A DNA stretch of 37,665 nt, from positions 1-37,665 of the forward strand of contig CAMCTW010000004.1 of assembly GCA_945878645.1 (NCBI GenBank). The letters run 5' to 3'. Positions 9,408 through 17,541 of this stretch are shown here, one piece after another (positions within the stretch are counted from its first letter, which is position 1; each line of letters opens with the position of its first letter). Under the pieces are notes generated by a model that made no database searches, was not told the origin of the DNA, and saw only the letters and a list, made by a program, of their open reading frames with translations. The stretch comes from Bifidobacterium breve (GTDB lineage: Bacteria > Actinomycetota > Acidimicrobiia > Acidimicrobiales > Acidimicrobilacustridaceae). The translations under genes and the position numbers were made by a program.

Positions 9408-10262
9408 CTACGGTACGTCGACACCCAGGTTGTCGAGTAATCGCGGCGTTCCCAGCTGCGCCACCATCAACAACCGCACCGTGGTTCCACTCACCAATCG
9501 ATCGGGAGTGAGCAATGACTCAGGGTTCACGACCGCGGCGTAATCAAGTACGGCAAGCGGTTCGGCATCGATGATCGAAGCCATATGTGATTCGACAACC
9601 GATGGATCGCTCTCCCCCGCTTCGACCATGGCGGCTCCGGCGCGAAGGGCTCGGCTGATAACCGTGGCGGCTTCGCGTTCGGTTGACGACAGATAAACAT
9701 TCCGACTCGACATGGCCAGACCATCATTTTCTCGCACGATGGGACAACCAACGATCACAACTGGCTGATCAAGGTCGGCAACCATTCGGCGAACAACCGC
9801 CAGTTGCTGGAAGTCCTTCTCGCCGAAATACGCCCGACAAGGACCGGCGATGTTGAACAACTTCGTGACGACGGTGGTGACACCATCGAAGTGCGTGGGA
9901 CGACTCGCGCCTTCCATTGAGGAAGTAAGCCGATCGACATGAACATTCGTAAGCGTCGGTTCGGGATACATCTCATCGGTCGTTGGCGTGAAGACAACAT
10001 CGGCTCCGGCCGCTTCGGCGAGTTCGAGATCGCGCTCAAGCGGACGCGGGTAGGCATCAAGGTCTTCACCTGCACCGAACTGCAGCGGGTTGACAAAAAT
10101 CGTGAGCGCGACGACGTCGCAATCGTTTGCGGCAGCACGAAGGAGCGATAAGTGCCCTTCATGCAGTGCGCCCATGGTTGGAACGAGTCCGACCGTACGT
10201 CCGAGCGCGCGAACCGTTTCAAGGTGCTCACGAAACTCTGATTTTGTGGAAATGACCTGCAT
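9408..10262 (-). CDS. panC: Pantothenate synthetase (pantoate--beta-alanine ligase)
   Basis: PanC joins pantoate and beta-alanine with ATP to give pantothenate. The 284-residue protein has the nucleotide-binding [13 protein letters not shown] near residues 28-40, FVNPLQFG, the pantoate-binding region around FGEKDFQQL, and the C-terminal signature [13 protein letters not shown]. The ATG start shares one base with the stop of the DUF2520 gene (TGATG), so translation of the two is probably coupled. It is followed 53 bases later by panD. Confidence 0.97.
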   Translation of the reverse strand: MQVISTKSEFREHLETVRALGRTVGLVPTMGALHEGHLSLLRAAANDCDVVALTIFVNPLQFGAGEDLDAYPRPLERDLELAEAAGADVVFTPTTDEMYPEPTLTNVHVDRLTSSMEGASRPTHFDGVTTVVTKLFNIAGPCRAYFGEKDFQQLAVVRRMVADLDQPVVIVGCPIVRENDGLAMSSRNVYLSSTEREAATVISRALRAGAAMVEAGESDPSVVESHMASIIDAEPLAVLDYAAVVNPESLLTPDRLVSGTTVRLLMVAQLGTPRLLDNLGVDVP

Positions 10263-11047
10263 CAGTTTTCCGTTTCGGGAATTGGTAGCGTCGATTCATC
10301 GTTCGGTGTTCGTCGAGAGTCCACCACGCGACGAGCCGCGTCCACCAATGCGTCATACAACGCAAGTTCGGAGGGGTCGATCGCGTCACGATGACGAGCG
10401 ACCGTGTCCCAGTCGCCACGCGCCACAGGGCCCGTCAACGCATCAATGACCCCAAGGTCTTCGATGTTATCGATCGTCGCACGAACGAGTTCTAAATACG
10501 CCTCGATCGGTACGCCAGCAGAACGGGCCACGCGTTCCGCGGAACCAAGCAGGGCAACAACGTGATTCGACGCAATCGCCGCAGCCGCGTGGTAGGCAAC
10601 TCGATGTTCATCGTCGACAACGAACGATCGACCACCAAGCGCATCGGCAAGCGATTCCATACACTTGAGCGCGCTCTCCGTGTTCGCATCGATAGCGAAC
10701 CATGCGCCGCCAACCAATCGCTCAGCTCCAATTTCCGGAGTCGGCATCGATGTCAGAGGATGAAGCGCTGCGCGTTGCGGATGATCTGCTAGCGCTTCAA
10801 GACCGAGCGCGCCAGAAAGATGGACAACAACTGTTGTTGGATCGGGCGTGATCTCGCGTGCGACCTCGACGATGACGCCATCTGGAGTCGCAATGACTAA
10901 AAGATCAACCCCGCTTGCTGCCGCCGAGAGCGACTCACCGCGTTGAACGGGAGCAACCACCGTCCATCCAACCCGTGCCAACGCAATTGCCAGCGCTCCA
11001 CCCGCACGGCCCGGCCCAATGATTCGGACCGAACTGTTCGTGGTCAT
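10262..11047 (-). CDS. Rossmann-like/DUF2520 protein, possible ketopantoate reductase analogue
   Basis: This 261-residue protein is NAD(P)-binding by fold. An N-terminal Rossmann motif GPGRAGGALAIALA lies at about residues 11-24, then VDLLVIATPD and VVHLSGALG, and a helical DUF2520-type C-terminal half containing HPLTSMPT and AYHAAAAIASNHVV. The overall layout resembles 6-phosphogluconate-dehydrogenase-like reductases. The gene is sandwiched between folK (ATGA overlap) and panC (TGATG overlap), the same place as Rv3603c in Mycobacterium. Conserved pairing with panC and panD makes a ketopantoate-to-pantoate reduction a reasonable guess, but this function is inferred from context and not shown. 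The start at 11047 is chosen because of the overlap; a longer frame begins at 11107. Confidence 0.85.
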   Translation of the reverse strand: MTTNSSVRIIGPGRAGGALAIALARVGWTVVAPVQRGESLSAAASGVDLLVIATPDGVIVEVAREITPDPTTVVVHLSGALGLEALADHPQRAALHPLTSMPTPEIGAERLVGGAWFAIDANTESALKCMESLADALGGRSFVVDDEHRVAYHAAAAIASNHVVALLGSAERVARSAGVPIEAYLELVRATIDNIEDLGVIDALTGPVARGDWDTVARHRDAIDPSELALYDALVDAARRVVDSRRTPNDESTLPIPETEN

Positions 11048-11508
11048 CCTGGTTCGGCGTCGATTGGTCCGACGCGATGCACGTGACCCTCGGCCCGGTC
11101 GGCCCAATCAGGTCCGGCTACATCAGGAGCAAGATCGGCAAGCGGCGCCATTACGAAACGACGCGATTGCATTCGCGGATGGGGAACTTCGAGATCGGGT
11201 TCGGAAATCGTGACTCCGTCGATCCAGATGATGTCGACATCGAGCGTGCGCGGGCCCCACCGAACGGTACGCACTCGGTTTGCCGCCGATTCAAGACGAT
11301 GACAAACACCCAACAATTCGCGCGCACTCAACTCGGTATCGAGTTCAATCACGATGTTGAGAAACGGGTCTTGCTCTGGTCCGCCAACAGGATCGGTGCG
11401 ATAGACCGGTGACACCGCAACAACTGAATCAAGCGAATTCACCGCTTCACGCAAAAGCGACCACGAATCACCGATGTTTGAGCCGAGGCTCAAGAAGGCA
11501 CGTGACAT
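11044..11508 (-). CDS. folK: 6-hydroxymethyl-7,8-dihydropterin pyrophosphokinase
   Basis: FolK transfers pyrophosphate from ATP to hydroxymethyl-dihydropterin, just before the FolP step. The 154-residue protein has the N-terminal LSLGSNIGD, VSPVYRTDPVGGPEQDPFLN, and the catalytic stretch WGPRTLDVDII with its Mg-binding aspartates, then VPHPRM and RRFVMAPLADLAP. All standard residues appear present. Its ATG follows the folB stop directly (TGAATG), and its own stop overlaps the DUF2520 start. Confidence 0.96.
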   Translation of the reverse strand: MSRAFLSLGSNIGDSWSLLREAVNSLDSVVAVSPVYRTDPVGGPEQDPFLNIVIELDTELSARELLGVCHRLESAANRVRTVRWGPRTLDVDIIWIDGVTISEPDLEVPHPRMQSRRFVMAPLADLAPDVAGPDWADRAEGHVHRVGPIDAEPG

Positions 11509-11874
11509 TCAGCGTCCCCGAGTGATGGTGACGCCCGAAGTGGCCAGAGCCTGCGGCACTGGTGGGCGCAACTTCCGCACAGAAACCGTTACTGACAATG
11601 CTCGGGGATCGGCGAGCACTGCGTCGGCAATGTTCTGGGCGAGGTGTTCAAGTAACTGCGGGGTGCCGTTGAGAATCACGCGCTCAACTGATGCAGTGAT
11701 AGCTCCGTAATCAAGCGTGTCGGCGAGATTGTCTGACGCACCCGCCGCAGAAAGGTCGGCGACGACATCAAGGTCGACTTCGAGCGGCTGCGCCCGTTCA
11801 CGCTCTTCGGGAAGCGCGCCACAAATACCGGTCACCACAAGTTGGCGAAGTTCAATTCGATCAGTCGGGGCCAT
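11509..11874 (-). CDS. folB: Dihydroneopterin aldolase
   Basis: FolB cleaves 7,8-dihydroneopterin to hydroxymethyl-dihydropterin and glycolaldehyde. The 121-residue protein shows ELRQLVVTGICGALPEERE, QPLEVDLDV, a DTLDYGAI block and the C-terminal SVTVRKL-type strand (here VTVSVRKLRPP). In most members the N-terminal block reads G.hG..peE; here Cys (GICGALPEE) replaces the usual His-Gly order, but the catalytic glutamate of PEE is kept. It has GGAG upstream and sits between the phosphatase-like gene (16 bases) and folK (0 bases). Confidence 0.93.
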   Translation of the reverse strand: MAPTDRIELRQLVVTGICGALPEERERAQPLEVDLDVVADLSAAGASDNLADTLDYGAITASVERVILNGTPQLLEHLAQNIADAVLADPRALSVTVSVRKLRPPVPQALATSGVTITRGR

Positions 11875-11890
11875 AAGGCAGCGCTCCGGT

Positions 11891-12409
11891 TCAGGCAGGC
11901 GGCGGGATCGTCAGTGAAATCGCAACCAACTCACGACCAATGGGGCCGAGTTGGCGCTGCGTCAACTGCTCGATCACGGTAACAACACGCGGCGGGCTCT
12001 CGACTAGGCCGTTCCAGAGCAAGTAGCCGGCGATCAGACCACACACGCGATCACTGAGTTCTTCAGCATGGATAAGGATCCGTTCGCCGCGCTCGAGCAA
12101 GGTTCGCAATTCCGCGAAGAACGCCGATTCGAAAAGACCGAGATCGTCTTCGGGGACGGGGCGATGGCGCCAGGTGACACCCAGCTCGTCGTAGTTGTGG
12201 AGATTGAGGGGAGCCGTGATCGTCGAGATGACACAGGTGAATCCCTGTTCGCGGACCCAGATGATTTCCTCTTGGCGGCGAACCTTTCGATGGTTCGCTC
12301 CATAGCCACCGGGTCGCTCACAGAGGGCGAGTCGCTCAGCGATCACCCAATGAAAGTTGCGGGGTCGGATCCCCTGCGCCCATTTCCCTTTACTGGCCAC
12401 GGCGTTCAT
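11891..12409 (-). CDS. Degenerate protein-tyrosine/dual-specificity phosphatase-like protein
   Basis: The 172-residue product has the layout of a small dual-specificity phosphatase: an opening NFHWVIAERLALCERPGG, a helix and strand ending QGFTCVISTI, a GVTWRHRPVPEDD acid-loop region and the phosphate-loop region ILIHAEELSDR followed by GLIAGYLL. In active enzymes the loop reads HCxxGxxR. Here His114 and Arg121 stand at the right places but the nucleophilic Cys is Ala115 and the Gly is Leu118, so ordinary Cys-dependent catalysis is excluded. It overlaps the folP stop by ATGA and is followed by folB, so it is clearly a member of the folate operon. I do not know a function. A pterin-phosphate binding or regulatory role is speculation. 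Confidence 0.8.
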   Translation of the reverse strand: MNAVASKGKWAQGIRPRNFHWVIAERLALCERPGGYGANHRKVRRQEEIIWVREQGFTCVISTITAPLNLHNYDELGVTWRHRPVPEDDLGLFESAFFAELRTLLERGERILIHAEELSDRVCGLIAGYLLWNGLVESPPRVVTVIEQLTQRQLGPIGRELVAISLTIPPPA

Positions 12410-13227
12410 GCTGCCACGACTTTGGCCGCTTGTTTGGCGCTTCTGACGTCATGAGCGCGAATCATGCTTGCTCCGGCCTGCATTGCCCAGACTTCCGTCG
12501 CGATCGATCCGGCAAGACGATCGTCGGCTGGAACCAGTTCGTTGGAACCGTCAGATGTCGCAAGGAGCCTTCCCAGCATGGCTTTTCTGCTTGTCCCTAC
12601 GACAACCGGCCAACCCATTTCAACGATGCGATCAAGGTGCGCGAGCAGGGCCAGATTGTGCGAATCGGTCTTCCCAAACCCAAACCCAGGATCGACCCAA
12701 ATTTCTTTTACTCCGGCCTCTGAAGCAGCCATTGCGCGCTCGCGAAGGAACGCACACACCTCGGCAACGACGTCGTCGTAGTGAGGATCGGCCTGCATCG
12801 TGCCCGGTTCGCCCTGCATATGCATGGCGATCCACCCCACACCAAGTTCCGCCGCAACGGGCCAAAGTGATGCCGACACATCGTTGATGAGCGTCGCTCC
12901 GGCGGCCACCGCAGCCTTTGCCACCTCGGCTTTGCGGGTATCGATACTGAGTCGACAACGACCGGCGAGACCTTCGATCACCGGAATGACTCGAGCGAGT
13001 TCCGTTTCGACATCGACTGGAGCAGCACCGGGACGAGTTGACTCTCCACCTATGTCAAGGACTGAGGCGCCTTCATCGACCAGCGTCAGGCCATGTGCAA
13101 TTGCGACTTCGGGGTCGAGAAACTTCCCACCATCACTAAATGAATCGGGGGTGACGTTGACAATCCCCATGACCAATGGGATTGATGTCGGAGTTCCGAC
13201 TCCGAGCCGAGGTTTGACGTCGGCCAC
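12406..13227 (-). CDS. folP: Dihydropteroate synthase
   Basis: FolP condenses the pterin pyrophosphate with p-aminobenzoate; it is the sulfonamide target. The 273-residue TIM-barrel protein has all family signatures: MGIVNVTPDSFSDGG, DIGGESTRPGA, SIDTRKAEVA, INDVSA, HMQGEPGTMQ, WVDPGFGFGKT, VGTSRKAMLG and C-terminal IRAHDV. Start is a GTG at 13227, two bases after the folE stop, without a clear ribosome site, suggesting coupling to folE. Its stop overlaps the phosphatase-like gene. Confidence 0.97.
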   Translation of the reverse strand: MADVKPRLGVGTPTSIPLVMGIVNVTPDSFSDGGKFLDPEVAIAHGLTLVDEGASVLDIGGESTRPGAAPVDVETELARVIPVIEGLAGRCRLSIDTRKAEVAKAAVAAGATLINDVSASLWPVAAELGVGWIAMHMQGEPGTMQADPHYDDVVAEVCAFLRERAMAASEAGVKEIWVDPGFGFGKTDSHNLALLAHLDRIVEMGWPVVVGTSRKAMLGRLLATSDGSNELVPADDRLAGSIATEVWAMQAGASMIRAHDVRSAKQAAKVVAA

Positions 13228-13229
13228 GT

Positions 13230-13802
13230 TTAGTCGCGAGCGATGAATCGCATCGCTTCAAGTCGGGTCGCAGCGCTTTCACGGAACAATCCACGCACGG
13301 CTGAGGTCACGGTGCTTGAACCAGGCTTGCGAACTCCACGCATCGACATGCACAAATGCTCTGCTTCGATGACAACGAGCACGCCTCGCGGTTGCAACGT
13401 GGTTTCGAGCTCGTCGGCAATCTGCGCGGTCAGACGCTCTTGCACCTGCGGGCGTTTGGCGTAGGCGTCGACAAGGCGAGCGATTTTTGAAAGACCAGTC
13501 ACACGACCATCGGTACCGGGGATATAGGCAACATGGGCTTTACCCATGAACGGAACCAAGTGGTGTTCGCACATCGAAGTGAGTGCGATATCGCGAACCA
13601 TGACCATCTCGTCGTGATTCGCTTCGAACATGACCTGAAGGTGGCTGCTGGGATCATCACGAAGACCAGCAAAAACCTCGGCGTACATGCGCGCAACACG
13701 ATCGGGGGTGTCCTGAAGGCCATCGCGGTCAGGATCCTCGCCAATTGCGATGAGGATCTCTTTCACGGCGGCTGAGATACGGGGAAGATCAACGGGGTCC
13801 AT
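13230..13802 (-). CDS. folE: GTP cyclohydrolase I
   Basis: FolE opens and rearranges GTP to 7,8-dihydroneopterin triphosphate, the entry to folate. The protein (190 residues from the ATG at 13802) contains [15 protein letters not shown] and the zinc site made from [10 protein letters not shown] and the Cys of [38 protein letters not shown] and [10 protein letters not shown] are also present. The conserved zinc-binding cysteines mark this as the zinc-dependent IA type. AGGAG stands just before the ATG; a GTG one codon upstream is the alternative. The 81 bases before it hold no gene; in Mycobacterium ftsH is found at this place. Confidence 0.97.
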   Translation of the reverse strand: MDPVDLPRISAAVKEILIAIGEDPDRDGLQDTPDRVARMYAEVFAGLRDDPSSHLQVMFEANHDEMVMVRDIALTSMCEHHLVPFMGKAHVAYIPGTDGRVTGLSKIARLVDAYAKRPQVQERLTAQIADELETTLQPRGVLVVIEAEHLCMSMRGVRKPGSSTVTSAVRGLFRESAATRLEAMRFIARD

Positions 13803-13883
13803 CACGGTCTCCTAGTGAGGGGACGAGAACAGAAACGTTCATTCGTGCGAGGATCGTACCGATTCCCACTGGATTTAACGACC

Positions 13884-14465
13884 TCAGTGACCACTTTCCG
13901 GGCCAACAAAGACCCGAAGATCGTCGAGATTGCGATAGCGCTCCGCCACATCGAGACCATAACCGACGACAAACTCATCGGGAAGTCGGAAACCTACGTA
14001 GCGAAGATCGGGTTCAACTTTCTGCATGCCTTCTTTGAGCAGAAGGGCACAGACCTCGAGGCTGGCGGGATGTCGCGCCGCCAAATTCTTTCGGAGGTAG
14101 TTCAGCGTGAGACCGCTATCGACGATGTCCTCGACAATGATGACATCGCGCCCAGTGAGATCAATATCGAGATCCTTCACGATCCGGACCACGCCACTGG
14201 TCTTCGTTGCTGTGCCGTAAGAAGACACCGCCATGAAGTCGAGCTCGACGGGTAACGCGATTGCGCGAGCGATGTCGGCCATAAACATGACCGCACCTTT
14301 GAGAACCGCAATCAGCAACGGCGCGCGGCCGGCGTAATCGGCCGTGATCTCTTCGCCTAATTCAACAATGCGCTGCTGAATGGCTTCGTGGCTGACGAGG
14401 ATCTGGCCCAGATGGGGATCGACATCGGGATGCGGGTGGTCATTTCCAGACGCGCTTTGGATCAC
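13884..14465 (-). CDS. hpt: Hypoxanthine phosphoribosyltransferase
   Basis: Hpt salvages hypoxanthine and guanine to IMP and GMP using PRPP. In the 193-residue protein the PRPP-binding motif is VIIVEDIVDSGLTL. VLKGAVMFMADIARAI, ELDFMAVSSYG and the C-terminal LPDEFVVGYGLD, which reads out the purine, are also conserved. A GTG at 14465 is the likely start; a ribosome site is not obvious. It lies 21 bases after tilS, the same pair as in most actinobacteria. Confidence 0.95.
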   Translation of the reverse strand: MIQSASGNDHPHPDVDPHLGQILVSHEAIQQRIVELGEEITADYAGRAPLLIAVLKGAVMFMADIARAIALPVELDFMAVSSYGTATKTSGVVRIVKDLDIDLTGRDVIIVEDIVDSGLTLNYLRKNLAARHPASLEVCALLLKEGMQKVEPDLRYVGFRLPDEFVVGYGLDVAERYRNLDDLRVFVGPESGH

Positions 14466-14486
14466 GCGGCGAATGTAGTGCAGTCC

Positions 14487-15380
14487 TCAGACTTTCGGTG
14501 CCGCCACGATTCGCAACCGACCTGCGGTTCGTTCGACGCGACGATTTCCACCCACGTCGGTCGCGGTGGCCTCGCCCTTTACGACGGCCATGACGCGATC
14601 AATCGTTGCTGCGTCAGGCGGATGTCGCTCTTCTGCGCCTTCTCGGAGCCACTCTCGGAGAGCGACGCGAGCAATCGCCTCGGGTGCATCGCGAAGAGTC
14701 CGCGCATCAGTTGGGTCAAGCGCAGTCGCTTCGAAACGCAAATGATCAGCAACCGACGCGAACACATCGGCCTGGCGATCGAGAATCGGAACCGGGTCGC
14801 GGCCAGCAATCTCGGCGAGCAACGGAAGTACTTCGTGCCGAACACGATTGCGAACAAACGCAGGATCGCTATTACTGGGATCAAAGAACGGTTGGATCCG
14901 TTCAACTTCACAGACCCGTTCTGTTTCCGATCGACGCAGATCCAAAATCGGATGACGGAGGCCCGGGCGGATCGAAGCCAACCCGTCAGGCCCTGCACCG
15001 CGCAACAGATTCACGATCATTGTTTCGGCCCGATCGTCCGCAGTGTGACCAAGAGCAGCGTCGGGCCCCAGCACTTCGTGGCGAGCGGTTCGAGCCCGAG
15101 CTTCAAGATTGGCGCCCGCATCCACCATCACTGATTCAGCCCGGAACGACGCGCCAAGACCATCGGCAACCGATCGGACACGATCGGCCTCGTCACGCGA
15201 GCCAGCACGCAACCCGTGATCGACATGAACCGCCGTGACAACACAGCCTGCGGCGACAGCCAAAACCAACAGGGCCATCGAGTCAGCGCCGCCTGACACA
15301 CCACAGACCAATGGAGAGCCCGCGGGCGGGAACGTGCAACGAGCCAGCAATTCCTCGTGACGTTCAGCGAGAGAACTCAC
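14487..15380 (-). CDS. tilS: tRNA(Ile)-lysidine synthetase
   Basis: TilS modifies C34 of the minor tRNA-Ile (CAT) to lysidine so that it reads AUA. The roughly 297-residue protein has the PP-loop SGGADSM near its N-terminus, HVDHGLR, ALGHTADDRAETMIVNLLRGAG and NRVRHEVLPLL, and a short C-terminal domain. That size is usual for the actinobacterial form, which lacks the longer C-terminal domains of E. coli. The GTG at 15380 or the TTG at 15389 could be the start; the GTG is chosen. Only a few bases separate it from the upstream metalloprotease gene. Confidence 0.94.
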   Translation of the reverse strand: MSSLAERHEELLARCTFPPAGSPLVCGVSGGADSMALLVLAVAAGCVVTAVHVDHGLRAGSRDEADRVRSVADGLGASFRAESVMVDAGANLEARARTARHEVLGPDAALGHTADDRAETMIVNLLRGAGPDGLASIRPGLRHPILDLRRSETERVCEVERIQPFFDPSNSDPAFVRNRVRHEVLPLLAEIAGRDPVPILDRQADVFASVADHLRFEATALDPTDARTLRDAPEAIARVALREWLREGAEERHPPDAATIDRVMAVVKGEATATDVGGNRRVERTAGRLRIVAAPKV

Positions 15381-15395
15381 GACGAACAATCGAGT

Positions 15396-16469
15396 TCAGC
15401 CAGCAACCGGAAGTGGAGCAGCCATGCGGTCGATCCATAAACGCGGTTCGCGAATCTCGATGATGCTCGGAAGATTCTCTGGCCCTTCCCATGCACGAGA
15501 CAACAACGGTTGGCCCCCCGCGCGTTCAACTTCAGTGATGAACGCTTCTCCTTGGGCGTACTGCGCCAACTTGGCTTGCAGGCCAATCAACTGCTGAAAA
15601 ACTTTTGCCATACCGCGCGCTGATTCGCGTCGCTCGCGCAAAACCTTCGAAAAACGATCGGCGCTCGGAACCAGGTCGTGCCCGGCACGATCCATCGTGA
15701 TGTCACCGTGTCCTTCGAGAAGACTCATCATGCCGCTCACCTGATCGAGAACTGCCCGTTGTTCAGGACTAGCGATCAGATTGACCAATCCGCCATCGGC
15801 AAGTGGTTTCTGTCCGGCACGAATTGCAGCAGTGACCCGAGCGATGGTCTCGCTCACACGAGCTGGGTCGGGGTCGATGGTGTTCATTGTTTCGTGAACG
15901 AGTCCGAGGAAATGTTCTCGGAGCCACGGCACGCCCGTGAATTGCGCGCGATGTGTGACCTCGTGCAACGCAAGCCACATGCGGAACTCTTCGGGCGGAA
16001 ACGCAAACTGTTTTTCGAGCGCAAGAACGTTTGGACCCACGTAATAAACGATGTCCTGGTCTTGCGGATTCTCTTCTTCGATCACGAGTAAGTCGTACTG
16101 ACCCAACACCCGCGCCGACATCCAACCGAGGACCACTCCGAGTTCAGCACCAGCAATTCGAGCAGTCAGTGGCGCAACGCGACTAGACGAAACACGATCG
16201 CCGAACTTTTCGAGCATCGGCGCCAACAAACGTTGGAACGAGGCGAGGTTGGCGCGGATCCAGCCCGGTCGATCGGTGACTCGAGCGCGCGCAGTACCAG
16301 CGAGTGATCGAAGTCCCGTTTCTTGTGCAACCAACTCTTCAGCGATCGCCGTTAAACGATCGAAATCAGGTTGCAGCGATTGATAGTGATAACTGGCGGC
16401 GAAGGGATCCTTCTTCGATGTGCGGATCGCAACCCGTTCGGCTACTCCCCAATCGACCGCTGCGGCCAC
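15396..16469 (-). CDS. Zinc-dependent metalloprotease-like protein, DUF2342 (coenzyme F420 biosynthesis-associated family)
   Basis: The 357-residue protein belongs to the actinobacterial DUF2342 family, whose members co-occur with coenzyme F420 genes and have a zincin fold. The zinc motif is seen as HEVTH (His169, Glu170, His173) within WLALHEVTHRAQF, followed by a GxxWLREHF helix and conserved ETM. No signal peptide is visible, so it is probably cytoplasmic. The physiological substrate is unknown; links to F420 are by phylogenetic co-occurrence only. The start is a GTG at 16469, four bases after the stop of the 44-residue membrane gene. Rv3626c next to tilS and hpt in Mycobacterium is the syntenic counterpart. 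Confidence 0.88.
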   Translation of the reverse strand: MAAAVDWGVAERVAIRTSKKDPFAASYHYQSLQPDFDRLTAIAEELVAQETGLRSLAGTARARVTDRPGWIRANLASFQRLLAPMLEKFGDRVSSSRVAPLTARIAGAELGVVLGWMSARVLGQYDLLVIEEENPQDQDIVYYVGPNVLALEKQFAFPPEEFRMWLALHEVTHRAQFTGVPWLREHFLGLVHETMNTIDPDPARVSETIARVTAAIRAGQKPLADGGLVNLIASPEQRAVLDQVSGMMSLLEGHGDITMDRAGHDLVPSADRFSKVLRERRESARGMAKVFQQLIGLQAKLAQYAQGEAFITEVERAGGQPLLSRAWEGPENLPSIIEIREPRLWIDRMAAPLPVAG

Positions 16470-16473
16470 AAGC

Positions 16474-16608
16474 TCAGCGCTTGGGATAGCGGGGAGCGAC
16501 GACCAGCTTCAAATAAAGGCCGATCATTACTGCCAAGACCCCGATTGCCGAGGCGACCAGAACCGGCGCAATCCAAAATGCCCATACCTGCGCGAACAGA
16601 AGATTCAT
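16474..16608 (-). CDS. Small (44-residue) single-pass membrane protein
   Basis: This short frame starts MNLLFAQVWAFWIAP, has one long hydrophobic segment (about residues 8-38), and ends in a basic tail VVAPRYPKR. It begins 10 bases after the rsrA stop and ends four bases before the DUF2342 start, so it fills the only gap between these genes. That is the main reason to call it real. No convincing ribosome site is seen before the ATG, and coupling to rsrA is plausible. I do not recognise a family. By analogy with other tiny membrane partners it could recruit the DUF2342 protein or RsrA to the membrane, but this is speculation. Confidence 0.6.
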   Translation of the reverse strand: MNLLFAQVWAFWIAPVLVASAIGVLAVMIGLYLKLVVAPRYPKR

Positions 16609-16618
16609 AGGTCTAATT

Positions 16619-16951
16619 CTATGCCTCTCGGCGAGGCTCTCCGCCACCACCGGACTCCGTCCCCCCAGATCCTTGGATCCGGAGATAGGTCAGTTTCTCT
16701 TCGATCCGGATACGAAGCGTGTTGGGAAACTCCACGGTATGGGTCTTGGTCGAGATCACCATCCGAAGTTCCGCCTCGAAATCAAACACCTCGAAGCAGG
16801 GACTGCAGGACTCAAGATGAGCCGCGATGCTCGCCCGCAAGGCGTCGGTGAGCTCCTGGTCAAGAAAGCTGTCGACCTCGGCCATCACCTTTTCGCAGTC
16901 GGGGGTGACGGCAAATGGAACGCCGGACGGGGAGTTGGGGTCGTGGGTCAT
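16619..16951 (-). CDS. rsrA: Zinc-binding anti-sigma factor (RsrA-like, mycothiol system)
   Basis: RsrA binds SigR when reduced and releases it when its thiols are oxidised. The 110-residue protein has the ZAS pattern HxxxCxxC as His45, Cys49 and Cys52 in HLESCSPC, plus an upstream Cys19 expected to complete the zinc site. The N-terminus has no membrane helix, so it is a soluble anti-sigma factor. Its start overlaps the sigR stop by ATGA, the usual cognate-pair arrangement. The glycine- and glutamate-rich C-terminal tail ([11 protein letters not shown]) is probably disordered. Confidence 0.92.
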   Translation of the reverse strand: MTHDPNSPSGVPFAVTPDCEKVMAEVDSFLDQELTDALRASIAAHLESCSPCFEVFDFEAELRMVISTKTHTVEFPNTLRIRIEEKLTYLRIQGSGGTESGGGGEPRREA

Positions 16952-17538
16952 GGCGCTTCCAAGGAGGCTTCAGGAATGGCATCGGTCAGTCCCCGCTCAA
17001 GGGCATAGTCATGTAACCGCTTCTGGAGTGCTTTTCTTCCACGATGAAGCCGGCTCATGACGGTACCGATCGGGATATCAAGATCTTCGGCAATTTCCTT
17101 GTACGAAAGCCCCTCGACGTCGCTTAGCAATATCGCGAGACGATAGGACTCTGGCAGCGCATCGATTGCACTCTGCACCTCGGCATCGGAGAACAAGTCC
17201 ATAAGTTCATCCTCGGCACTGCGAGAGGCCCGAACGGCTTCAAGTCCACCCATCCGGCGGTACAGGTAGAAATCTTCGACATCGTCGAGTTCTATTTCTT
17301 CGGGACGGCGCTTCTTCGACCGATACGAGTTGATATAGGTATTGGTCAGGATGCGGAACATCCAGGCCCGCAAATTCGTACCTTGCTCAAAACCTGCGAA
17401 ACCTTTGTAGGCCTTGAGGTAGGTCTCTTGAACAAGATCTTCGGCATCGGACGCGTTATGCGTCATTCGTAGCGCGGTGGAATACAACTGCGGCATGTAC
17501 TCCATTGCCTGCTCGGCAAACGCTTGTTGATCGGCCAT
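16948..17538 (-). CDS. sigR: ECF sigma factor, SigR type (thiol-oxidative stress)
   Basis: The protein of about 196 residues is an ECF sigma factor of the SigR/SigH group. Region 2 is seen as [22 protein letters not shown] and [18 protein letters not shown], and region 4 as [26 protein letters not shown] and [15 protein letters not shown]. It is released by RsrA, encoded next. In the family it directs thioredoxin, mycothiol and protease genes. The ATG at 17538 is only three bases from the mature 3' end of tRNA-Thr, and there is no Shine-Dalgarno site outside the tRNA. The longer frame starts inside the tRNA and is rejected. Confidence 0.94.
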   Translation of the reverse strand: MADQQAFAEQAMEYMPQLYSTALRMTHNASDAEDLVQETYLKAYKGFAGFEQGTNLRAWMFRILTNTYINSYRSKKRRPEEIELDDVEDFYLYRRMGGLEAVRASRSAEDELMDLFSDAEVQSAIDALPESYRLAILLSDVEGLSYKEIAEDLDIPIGTVMSRLHRGRKALQKRLHDYALERGLTDAIPEASLEAP

Positions 17539-17541
17539 CAG

